Source of the DNA: Mycolicibacterium madagascariense
Lineage (GTDB): Bacteria; Actinomycetota; Actinomycetes; Mycobacteriales; Mycobacteriaceae
Reading direction: 5' to 3'
DNA length: 64,000 bases
Assembly (NCBI RefSeq): GCF_010729665.1
Contig: NZ_AP022610.1
Span: forward strand, 372,001 to 436,000
Below the pieces are notes generated by a model. The model searched no databases. It was not told the DNA's origin and saw nothing but the letters and a program-made list of their open reading frames with translations. Below, piece after piece: positions 50,591-57,892 of this stretch. A program made the translations under genes and the position numbers. Every line of letters starts with the position of its first letter. The stretch's first letter is position 1.

Positions 50591-51421
50591 ATGTCGGAGG
50601 AGGTGCGGCTCGGGGCGCGCTCGCTGTCGCTGGGTTACGGCGACACGTCGGTCGTCGACGGTCTCACAGTCGATGTCGCGGCCGGCGCGATCACGGCCAT
50701 CGTGGGTCCCAACGCCTGTGGCAAGTCGACGCTGCTGCGCGGCCTGGCGCGGTTGCTGCGCCCGTCGTCGGGTCAGGTGATCCTCGACGGCGCCGACATC
50801 ACCCGCCTGCGCACCAGGGACGTGGCCCGTCGGCTCGGGTTGCTGCCGCAGTCGTCGATTGCCCCGGAGGGCATCACGGTGGCCGACCTGGTATCGCGCG
50901 GACGGTTCCCGCATCAGACCATGTTGCGGCAGTTCTCCCGCGACGATCAGCGGGCCGTCGCCGAGGCGATGGCCGCCACCGGGGTGACCCCGATCGCCGG
51001 CCGCCCCGTCGACGAACTGTCGGGCGGACAGCGGCAGCGGGTGTGGATCGCGATGGTGCTGGCGCAGCAGACGCCACTGATCCTGCTCGACGAGCCGACG
51101 ACGTTCCTCGACATCGCCCACCAGATCGAGTTGCTCGAGTTGTTCGCCGAGCTCAACCTCGAGCAGGGTCGCACCATCGTCGCGGTGTTGCACGATCTCA
51201 ATCACGCCTGCCGGTTCGCCGACCAGATCGTCGCCATGAAGGCGGGAGCCGTGGTGGCGCAAGGACATCCGTCCGACGTGATCACCGCGGAGCTCGTCGA
51301 GGACGTCTACGGGCTGCGGTGCCAGGTCATCAAGGATCCCGAGACGGGCACGCCGCTGGTGATCCCGCGGGCGTCGGGCCGGTTGCGGGCCAGGAAGTTG
51401 CCAGCGTCGGAGCCCGATTAG
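50591..51421 (+). CDS. Ferric-siderophore ABC ATPase (FepC/FecE-like)
   Basis: 276 residues. Walker A GPNACGKST, Q-loop LGLLPQSS, signature LSGGQRQRVWIAM, Walker B LILLDEPTTFLD and the switch His in VLHDLNHACR. It powers the two FecCD permeases. The FepC-like ATPase of the known exochelin locus is FxuB. GGGGCGGGG precedes ATG 50591. It ends the operon; an IdeR box and an 11-bp inverted repeat follow before the hydroxylase unit. Confidence 0.9.
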   Translation: MSEEVRLGARSLSLGYGDTSVVDGLTVDVAAGAITAIVGPNACGKSTLLRGLARLLRPSSGQVILDGADITRLRTRDVARRLGLLPQSSIAPEGITVADLVSRGRFPHQTMLRQFSRDDQRAVAEAMAATGVTPIAGRPVDELSGGQRQRVWIAMVLAQQTPLILLDEPTTFLDIAHQIELLELFAELNLEQGRTIVAVLHDLNHACRFADQIVAMKAGAVVAQGHPSDVITAELVEDVYGLRCQVIKDPETGTPLVIPRASGRLRARKLPASEPD

Positions 51422-51430
51422 TCCTGGCGA

Positions 51431-51482
51431 GCAGCCGCAAAGGTGCAGGACACGCCGTAGTTTCGCGCATGTTTGCGGCTGC
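51431..51482. repeat. Long-loop inverted repeat between ATPase and hydroxylase units
   Basis: GCAGCCGCAAA (51431-51441) and its perfect complement at 51472-51482 are separated by 30 bases. It starts 9 bases after the ATPase stop and could terminate the permease operon. Confidence 0.45.
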
Positions 51483-51518
51483 TGGGCGGGGTAAAGGGGA
51501 ACCTGGCAACTTGCTGGG

Positions 51519-51537
51519 TTAGGATAGCCTTGACTTA
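51519..51537 (+). promoter_or_regulatory. IdeR/DtxR-type iron box, hydroxylase unit
   Basis: TTAGGATAGCCTTGACTTA matches the IdeR consensus at 14 of 19 positions. It lies 33 bases before the PanD-like start codon. Confidence 0.72.
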
Positions 51538-51569
51538 CCAGAACCGTGGAGAATGCTGGAGGACGGGCC

Positions 51570-51650
51570 ATGCTCCGAACGATGCTGTGCGGCAAGGTGC
51601 ATCGCGCCACCGTCCTCTCGAGCCCGGTCGACCAGTGGGCGGGCCGGTGA
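51570..51650 (+). pseudogene. panD: N-terminal fragment of aspartate 1-decarboxylase (PanD)
   Basis: A 26-codon frame begins MLRTMLCGKVHRATV, which is the N-terminus of bacterial PanD (MLRTML-K-HRATV in mycobacteria). After that residue the similarity stops and the frame ends in a TGA that overlaps the GTG of the hydroxylase gene. GGAGGA stands 6 bases before its ATG. PanD self-cleaves at Gly24-Ser25 to make the beta-alanine-forming enzyme; that site is missing here. It is either a deletion remnant of a cluster-borne panD that supplied beta-alanine for the siderophore, or is now kept as a leader that couples hydroxylase translation. Confidence 0.6.
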
Positions 51651-52960
51651 GCGCCGCCGCGACGGACGGGGTGCTCGGCGTCGTCGGCGTCGGATTCGGA
51701 CCCTCCAACCTGGGCCTGGCGATCGCGATCGAGGAGCACAATCAGACGTGCGGTCCCGACGCGGTCATCACGGCCGAGTTCGTGGAGGCCAAGCCCGAAT
51801 TCGGTTGGCACACCGGGATGTTGATCCCCGGCACCACGATGCAGATCTCCTTCCTCAAGGATCTCGCCAGCCAGCGCAACGTGCGCAGCCGGTACACGTT
51901 CCTGAACTATCTGACCGACCGGGGGCGGCTCAACGAGTTCATCAACCACCAGACGTTCTTCCCCACCCGGCTGGAATTCCACGACTACCTGGAATGGGCC
52001 GCCGAAAGGGTCTCGGCCACCGTGCACTACGGCACGCGCGCCGTCGCCGTCCGCGACGAGGACGACTGGCTGGCGGTCGACGTCGACGGCCCGGCTACCC
52101 GGACGCTGCGGGCCAGGGCGGTCGTGCTGGCCGGCGGGCTGCAACCGCAGCTACCCGGTGGCATCGTCGAGACCCGCCGCCAGTTCCACAATCACCAACT
52201 GCTGCAGCGGGTTCCGGAGCTGCCGTCGCGGCGGCACGGTCGCTTCGTCGTCGTGGGCGCCGGGCAGAGTGCCGCCGAGGTCACCGACTACCTGCACACG
52301 ACGTTCGTCGATGCGGAGGTCCACGGCGTCTTCGCCAAGTACGGCTTCAGTCCCGCCGACGACAGTCCGTACGCCAACCGGGTCTTCGATCCGGCAGCGG
52401 TCGACGACTTCTACGCCGCGGAGCCGCCGGTGCGACAGCGTCTGCTCGACTACCACCGCGCCACGAACTACTCGTGCGTCGACCTGCCGCTCATCGAGAC
52501 GCTCTATGCGCGTGAGTATGCCGAGCGCGTGGCCGGCCGGCGCAGGTTGTACTTCCACGGCGCCTCCGGCATCCAGTCGGCGAGCGAGGATCGCGACGGG
52601 GTCACCGTCACCATCGAGCATCACCCGACGAAGTCGGTCGAGACGTTCGACTGCGACGCCATCGTGTATGCGACGGGGTTCGCGCCGATGTCACTGCCCG
52701 CGATCCTGGGGGACCTCTGCGATCCGGCGGTCTACGCCGCGGAGGGGCCCGCTGTCTCGCGGGACTACCGACTGCGGACGTCGCGCGAGATCGCCGGGGC
52801 CATCTACCTGCAGGGCGGCACCGAGCACACGCACGGGCTGAGCTCGTCGCTGCTGTCCAACATCGCGGTCCGGTGCGGCGAGATCGTCGAATCCATCGCC
52901 CACGAAGCCGAATTCGGCTCACTGGGCCGTGCCGTTCTCGGCGGCCGCGCCGCCGGCTAG
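51647..52960 (+). CDS. L-ornithine/L-lysine N-hydroxylase, siderophore biosynthesis
   Basis: 437 residues of the flavin N-hydroxylating monooxygenases (MbtG, PvdA, SidA class). FAD motif GVGFGPSNLGLA at residues 13-24, AKPEFGWHTGMLIPGTTMQISFLKDLA, then the NADPH motif GAGQSAAEV and the C-terminal ATGFAPMSLPAIL (the ATG-FxP motif). It makes delta-N-hydroxyornithine for the hydroxamate groups of the siderophore. GTG 51647 overlaps the stop of the PanD-like frame (GTGA), so initiation depends on translation of that frame. Lys versus Orn preference is inferred from cluster context. Confidence 0.9.
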   Translation: MSAAATDGVLGVVGVGFGPSNLGLAIAIEEHNQTCGPDAVITAEFVEAKPEFGWHTGMLIPGTTMQISFLKDLASQRNVRSRYTFLNYLTDRGRLNEFINHQTFFPTRLEFHDYLEWAAERVSATVHYGTRAVAVRDEDDWLAVDVDGPATRTLRARAVVLAGGLQPQLPGGIVETRRQFHNHQLLQRVPELPSRRHGRFVVVGAGQSAAEVTDYLHTTFVDAEVHGVFAKYGFSPADDSPYANRVFDPAAVDDFYAAEPPVRQRLLDYHRATNYSCVDLPLIETLYAREYAERVAGRRRLYFHGASGIQSASEDRDGVTVTIEHHPTKSVETFDCDAIVYATGFAPMSLPAILGDLCDPAVYAAEGPAVSRDYRLRTSREIAGAIYLQGGTEHTHGLSSSLLSNIAVRCGEIVESIAHEAEFGSLGRAVLGGRAAG

Positions 52961-53901
52961 GGCTCGTCGGTGAGGTATCCACCGCCGCGGCCGAAGAACT
53001 CCAGCGCCCCGAGCTCGGTGCCATCGTCCAGCCGTACCTTCTCGACCACCAGACCGGGGGAGTCACCACGATGGGCACTTGGCCCCGCGACGATGACCAT
53101 GCCGTCGCCCTCGGCGATGAACACCCGGCCGGGCGTACCGCCGTAGCGGCAGCGCGATACCGAGGCCTCGATCACCCGGATGCGCTGGCCGCGGTAGAAC
53201 GTGACCGCGTTGGGGTACGGGTCCGACAGTGCGCGTACGAAGCGCTCCAATTCATCTGCGGGCCAACGCCAGTCGATGACGCTGTCGCGCGCGGAGCGCT
53301 TGTGGAAGAACGTCCGCTCGTCGAGGTTCTGCGGCGTCCACGTCGCAGCGCCGCGCTCGATGAGATCCAGCGCCTCCAGGAGTACTCCGGGGATGAGGTC
53401 GATGGTGGCCTGCACCAGCGACGTGCCCGTGTCGTGCGGGCCGATCGGAATCGCCCGCTGCAGCACCACGTCGCCGGTGTCCAGCTCGTCGTCCATGCGG
53501 TGTGCGGTCAGCCCGACTTCGGTTGCGCCACTGATCATCGCCCAGATCACCGGGGAGAATCCGGTGAACTTGGGTAGCAGCGAATCGTGCAGGTTGAGCG
53601 TGCCGTGGGGTGGCAGGTCGAACAGTGTCCGCGGCAGCCAGGTCCGCCAGTTGTTGGCGACGATGATGTCCGGCTGCGCGTCCCGCACGCGCGCGATCAG
53701 CTCGTCGTCGGGCCGCCGCGCCAGGTGCACGGGGATGCCGTTGGCACGGGCCAGGTCCTCGACGGAGTCGGCCCAAATCGACTCGTACGGTTGGTCACTC
53801 GGTGGGTGCGTGACCGCTAGGACGACGTCGTGGGACGAGCCGATCAGAGCCTTCAGGGTCGCGTGGCCCCACGTCTGGTACCCGAACGTCGCTACCCGCA
53901 T
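52957..53901 (-). CDS. fxbA: Siderophore N-formyltransferase (FxbA-like)
   Basis: 314 residues of the methionyl-tRNA formyltransferase fold. The catalytic HDSLLP follows GTLNLH, with THPPSDQPYESIW earlier, and the second catalytic motif is HRMDDELDTGD. FxbA is the established exochelin gene whose product formylates hydroxyornithine with formyl-tetrahydrofolate. A C-terminal OB-like domain ends in GALEFFGRGGG. AGGAGG precedes ATG 53901. It is convergent with the hydroxylase (4-base overlap) and divergent from the mbtH-like gene across a shared IdeR box. Confidence 0.9.
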   Translation of the reverse strand: MRVATFGYQTWGHATLKALIGSSHDVVLAVTHPPSDQPYESIWADSVEDLARANGIPVHLARRPDDELIARVRDAQPDIIVANNWRTWLPRTLFDLPPHGTLNLHDSLLPKFTGFSPVIWAMISGATEVGLTAHRMDDELDTGDVVLQRAIPIGPHDTGTSLVQATIDLIPGVLLEALDLIERGAATWTPQNLDERTFFHKRSARDSVIDWRWPADELERFVRALSDPYPNAVTFYRGQRIRVIEASVSRCRYGGTPGRVFIAEGDGMVIVAGPSAHRGDSPGLVVEKVRLDDGTELGALEFFGRGGGYLTDEP

Positions 53902-53926
53902 GTCCGCCTCCTGGTATGTGCTGGTG

Positions 53927-53945
53927 TTTGGTTAGCCTAACCTTT
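53927..53945. promoter_or_regulatory. IdeR/DtxR-type iron box, divergent fxbA / mbtH promoters
   Basis: TTTGGTTAGCCTAACCTTT matches the consensus at 16 of 19 positions and has the palindromic core GGTTAGCCTAACC. One site can repress both divergent units. Confidence 0.85.
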
Positions 53946-54018
53946 GATACAGTTACCAGGTTCCTGTGGGTCTGCCCAACGCCCACCCCCGGATCGACCA
54001 CGACGTTGAGGAGAATGC

Positions 54019-54345
54019 ATGTCCGCCAATCCCTTTGACGACGAGACCGCGACCTTCTGCGTACTGGTCAATCACGAGGAGCAGTACTCGCTGTGGCCGA
54101 CGTTCAAGCAGGTGCCCGGCGGTTGGACGGTGGTGTTCGGCGACGACGGGGTCGCCTCGCGGCAGAGCTGCCTGGACTACGTCGAGGAAAACTGGACCGA
54201 CATGCGACCCAAGAGCCTGCGCGACCGCATGGCCGCGTCGGCGCCGACCGGGGCAGAGGCGGCGGGGCCGACCAGGGCTGAGGCGGCGGGGCCGACGGGG
54301 GCCGATGCGGCGGCACCGACCGGGGCAGATACGTCGTCGTCGTGA
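54019..54345 (+). CDS. MbtH-like NRPS accessory protein with repeat tail
   Basis: 108 residues. Residues 1-73 are a full MbtH domain: NPFDDETATFCVLVNHEEQYSLWP, three conserved Trp regions and NWTDMRPKSLRDRM. MbtH proteins bind adenylation domains and are needed for activity of many of them, here presumably the NRPS at 57.9 kb. The last 35 residues are four imperfect copies of an 8-residue unit like GPTGAEAA, encoded by 24-base tandem repeats (54241-54333), absent from ordinary MbtH proteins. GAGGAG precedes ATG 54019. The stop overlaps the ABC exporter start (GTGA). Confidence 0.9.
   Translation: MSANPFDDETATFCVLVNHEEQYSLWPTFKQVPGGWTVVFGDDGVASRQSCLDYVEENWTDMRPKSLRDRMAASAPTGAEAAGPTRAEAAGPTGADAAAPTGADTSSS
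54241..54333 (+). repeat. 24-base tandem repeat in the mbtH-like gene
   Basis: Three full units (54241-54264, 54265-54288, 54289-54312) and a partial fourth (54313-54333) with scattered substitutions. In frame with the MbtH reading frame. Confidence 0.85.
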
Positions 54346-56096
54346 CCAATTCCGAAGTGCAGCCGCCCGATCCGCCGGTCTGCGAGCCCCAATCGTCGCG
54401 CGGTGGTGCCGCCATCCTGTGGCGCACGGTCACCCGCAACGGTCGACTGCTGACGGTGGGCTCGCTCCTGATCTGCGGCCACCAGCTGTGCGAGGCCACG
54501 GTTCCGGTGATGATCGGCCTGGTGATCGGCCGGGCCGTCGAGACCGGTGATGCGCGCCAGCTCCTGCTCTGGGTGGCGGCGCTGGCGGCCCTGTTCGTCG
54601 CGCTGAACGCCTGCTACCGGTTCGGCGCACGGCAATTGATGAAGGCCATTGCGACCGAGGGACACCAGCTCCGCGTCGACCTGTCGCTGCGGATCCTGCA
54701 TCCCCTCCGGTTGCGGACGCGGCTGCGCAGCGGTGAGCTGCTGTCGATCGCGAGCACCGACGCCGACGACACCTCCTATCTGCTGGACTACGTGCCGCGG
54801 ATCGCCGGCGCCGTCACGGCCATCGCCGTGTGCGCGGGCGTGCTGCTGACGGTGGACGTGCAGCTGGGCCTGGTGGTGTTGATCGGCACGCCGCTGATCC
54901 TGTTCCTCCTCCAGTTCGGCGGACCCGTCATCACGCGTCGGGTGGCGGATCAGCAGGAGCTGGCCGGCCGGGCGACGACGATGTCGGCCGACCTGATCGC
55001 GGGACTGCGGCCGTTGCGCGGCATCGGTGCTCAGGCCGCGGCGGCCGACCGCTACCGCGCGGTGAGCAGGGAGGCGCTCGCGGCCACGCTTCGGGCAACC
55101 CGTTCGCAGAGCACCTACCTCGGGCTGTCGAATGCCGCCAGCGCCCTGCTCGCCGTCGGAATCGCCGTCCTCGCAGGCTGGTTCGCGCTGCGGGGTCAGC
55201 TGTCGATCGGTGAGCTCATCACGGTGATCGGACTGGCCCAGTTCCTGCTCGAGCCCTTCGGCACCATGGCCGAGGTACCCAGCTGGATCGCCGAAGCCAG
55301 GGCCTCGGCCGAGCGCGTCGGATGGATCGAGAACGCTCCCGTCGCGCTGACGCCCGGCACCACGGCGCTCGGTAGCGGTCCCCACGGACTGGAGCTGACG
55401 GACGTCACGCACGGCACCCTCGACGGGGTCACGATGACCGCTGCCGCAGGCGAATTCGTCGGTGTGGTCGCCGTCCGGTCGGCCGACGCCGACGCGCTCG
55501 TCTCGGTGCTGTCGGGAGCGGTGCCGCCCGATGACTACTCGGGCGTGGTCAGGGTGGGCGGGGTGCGGCTGGTCGACCTCGACCCCGCCGAGACGCGCCG
55601 CGCCCTCTTGGTGGAACCGCACCGGCCCGACCTGTTCACCGGCTCACTGCGGTCCAACCTCGTCGCAGGCACACCGGCGCCGGACCGGGTGGCCATCGCC
55701 GACGCCCTGCGCGCGTCGGCCGCGGTCGACGTCGTCGAGCTCCATGGCGCCGGCCTCGACCACGACGTCACCGAACGGGGTGCGAGCCTGTCGGGTGGCC
55801 AGCGTCAGCGGCTGACACTGGCTCGCGCCCTCCTGCGGGAGACGCCCATCCTGGTCCTGCACGAACCCACCACCGCCGTCGATGCGGTGACCGAAAGCGC
55901 CGTGGCGCAGGGCATCTCAGAACTGCGGCACTCCGATACCCGCTCCGGTCGGGTGACGGTGGTCGTGACCTGCAGCCCGGCGCTGCTGGCCGTGACCGAT
56001 CGGGTGGTGCTGCTGGACCGGGGCAGGGTGGTCGCGACGGGACGGCACGACGAGCTCGTGGAGCGGCCCGACTACCGCGCGGCGGTGTGGCGATGA
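54342..56096 (+). CDS. exiT: ABC exporter half-transporter 1 (ExiT-like), degenerate Walker motifs
   Basis: 584 residues: six-helix exporter domain (about 1-300), then an ATPase domain. The Walker A position reads VGVVAVRSADADALV (from residue 374) with no GKS/T. Walker B is ILVLHEPTT, with His507 in place of Asp. The signature LSGGQRQRLTLARAL (483-487 onward) is intact. So this half cannot bind ATP normally but can complete the partner's site. It should export the exochelin with the next gene, to which it is coupled (ATGA). In the known system ExiT is the exporter; whether it is one gene or two there I cannot verify. Confidence 0.88.
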   Translation: MTNSEVQPPDPPVCEPQSSRGGAAILWRTVTRNGRLLTVGSLLICGHQLCEATVPVMIGLVIGRAVETGDARQLLLWVAALAALFVALNACYRFGARQLMKAIATEGHQLRVDLSLRILHPLRLRTRLRSGELLSIASTDADDTSYLLDYVPRIAGAVTAIAVCAGVLLTVDVQLGLVVLIGTPLILFLLQFGGPVITRRVADQQELAGRATTMSADLIAGLRPLRGIGAQAAAADRYRAVSREALAATLRATRSQSTYLGLSNAASALLAVGIAVLAGWFALRGQLSIGELITVIGLAQFLLEPFGTMAEVPSWIAEARASAERVGWIENAPVALTPGTTALGSGPHGLELTDVTHGTLDGVTMTAAAGEFVGVVAVRSADADALVSVLSGAVPPDDYSGVVRVGGVRLVDLDPAETRRALLVEPHRPDLFTGSLRSNLVAGTPAPDRVAIADALRASAAVDVVELHGAGLDHDVTERGASLSGGQRQRLTLARALLRETPILVLHEPTTAVDAVTESAVAQGISELRHSDTRSGRVTVVVTCSPALLAVTDRVVLLDRGRVVATGRHDELVERPDYRAAVWR

Positions 56097-57892
56097 GCCA
56101 GCAGACCTCGCCGACCGAGCCCGAGATCCTGCCCGTCGCGACCGGTCGTCAGACTTGGGCGTGGCTGCGCGGTGAATTGCGTTCGCGCCCATGGTCGGTC
56201 GTGTCGACCGGGGTCGTGGGACTGACGGCGGCGGCGATGGCGGTGCTGCCGGTCTACGTGCTGGGCGTACTCGTCGACCGCATCATCGACCGGGCGCCGT
56301 CCTCGGTGATCGTCACGATCGCCGTCGTCGTGACGGTGTCGGCACTCGTCGGCGGGGTGGCGCTCGGACTGTCCCACTACCTCATCGGACGCCTCGGCGC
56401 CGTGGCGCTGGCCGACCTCAGGGAGGCCGGCGTCGAGAGGGCGCTCGGACTGCCCACCACGACCGTCGAACGCGTCGGCCGGGGCGATCTGCTCTCCCGC
56501 GTCAGCACCGACGTCGCCACGATCGGCAAGGCGGTATCCGACGTCATTCCCACGATGTTCGCCTCCGTTCTACTGGGGCTGCTGTCGCTGGTCGCGATGC
56601 TCGGCCTGGATTGGCGGCTCGGGCTCGCCGGGGCGATCGCGCTGCCCTGCTACGTCGTCGCGCTGCGGTGGTACCTGCCCAGATCGGCGCCGCGCTACGC
56701 GCTGGAACGCAGAGCCATCGCCGAGCGCTCCCAGGTGTTGATGGAGAGCATGATCGGCGTGGAGACCGTGCACGCCTACGGACTGCACACCACCCACCAG
56801 CGTGCGATCGAGACCGCGAGCGCCAAGGTCCGCGACATCTCGATCGGGGTGTTCACGCTCTTCACCCGGTTCGTCGGCAGGATCAACCGTGCCGAGTTCA
56901 TCGGTCTGGCAACGATTCTGGTGACGGGCTTCTGGCTGGTGCGCCATGGCGAGGTCACGGTGGGGCAGACCACCGCCGCGGCACTGCTGTTCCACCGGCT
57001 GTTCAGCCCGATCAGCACGCTGCTGTTCACCTTCGACGAGGCGCAGGACGCGGGAGCCAGCCTGGCGCGTCTCGTCGGTCTGGTGAACGTGACCGCAGCG
57101 CCGGCATCGGTCACCGCGCCCGCGCCCGAACCCCTCGACGGCACACTGGAACTCGACGACGTCGAATTCGGATACGACGACGCCCGGCCGGTGGTGCGCG
57201 GGGTCGGCATCCGGGTCGAGCCGGGGCAGCGGGTGGCGCTGGTCGGGTCCACCGGCGCCGGCAAGTCGACGGTCGCGGGGCTTGCTGCCGGTGCGCTGAC
57301 ACCGCAGCGGGGCAGCGCCCGCATCGGCGGGGTCGCGTTGGCGGCCATGACACCGGGGCAGCGCAGGCGGCACGTCGCCATCGTCAGCCAGGAGGTGCAC
57401 GTGTTCGCTGGCCCGCTCGCCGACGACCTGCGACTGGCCGACCCGGAGGCGACCGATGCGCAGCTGCGCGAGGCGCTGCGCACCGTCGGTGCCGACGACT
57501 GGGTGGACGCCCTCCCCGACGGTCTCGACACCGTGGTCGGCGAGGGCGGTCATCAGCTGACGGCCGCTCAGGCTCAACAGCTCGCGCTGGCCCGGCTTAA
57601 GCTCGCCGACCCCACGGTGGCCGTCCTCGACGAGGCGACGGCCGAAGCCGGCAGTCAGGGCGCCCTGGTGCTCGAACGCGCGGCCGCGGCGGTGACCGAG
57701 GGCCGCACGACACTGGTCATCGCACACCGGCTGACCCAGGCCGCGTCCGCGGACCGGGTGGTGGTGATGGCCGACGGAGAGGTCGTCGAGGAGGGCAGCC
57801 ACGACGAGCTGATGGCAGCAGGGGGGCGGTATGCCCGGCTGTGGCACGCCTGGACGGCGCGCCACACGTATTCGACGGAGACGATGACGTGA
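56093..57892 (+). CDS. ABC exporter half-transporter 2, intact Walker motifs, altered signature
   Basis: 599 residues: exporter membrane domain then ATPase domain. Walker A GSTGAGKST (from residue 385) and Walker B VAVLDEAT (Asp513, Glu514) are intact, while the signature reads LTAAQ (489-493) instead of LSGGQ. Its defects are the reverse of the first half's, so one complete ATP site per heterodimer is expected. ATG 56093 overlaps the previous stop; an earlier GTG is possible. GTGA overlap with the NRPS gene. Exporter of the siderophore, by context. Confidence 0.9.
   Translation: MSQQTSPTEPEILPVATGRQTWAWLRGELRSRPWSVVSTGVVGLTAAAMAVLPVYVLGVLVDRIIDRAPSSVIVTIAVVVTVSALVGGVALGLSHYLIGRLGAVALADLREAGVERALGLPTTTVERVGRGDLLSRVSTDVATIGKAVSDVIPTMFASVLLGLLSLVAMLGLDWRLGLAGAIALPCYVVALRWYLPRSAPRYALERRAIAERSQVLMESMIGVETVHAYGLHTTHQRAIETASAKVRDISIGVFTLFTRFVGRINRAEFIGLATILVTGFWLVRHGEVTVGQTTAAALLFHRLFSPISTLLFTFDEAQDAGASLARLVGLVNVTAAPASVTAPAPEPLDGTLELDDVEFGYDDARPVVRGVGIRVEPGQRVALVGSTGAGKSTVAGLAAGALTPQRGSARIGGVALAAMTPGQRRRHVAIVSQEVHVFAGPLADDLRLADPEATDAQLREALRTVGADDWVDALPDGLDTVVGEGGHQLTAAQAQQLALARLKLADPTVAVLDEATAEAGSQGALVLERAAAAVTEGRTTLVIAHRLTQAASADRVVVMADGEVVEEGSHDELMAAGGRYARLWHAWTARHTYSTETMT

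Noticed and set aside
51473..51646. Earlier in-frame start for the N-hydroxylase
   Set aside because: It would place the start inside the inverted repeat and translate through the IdeR box; the protein family begins near residue 1 of the GTG 51647 frame.
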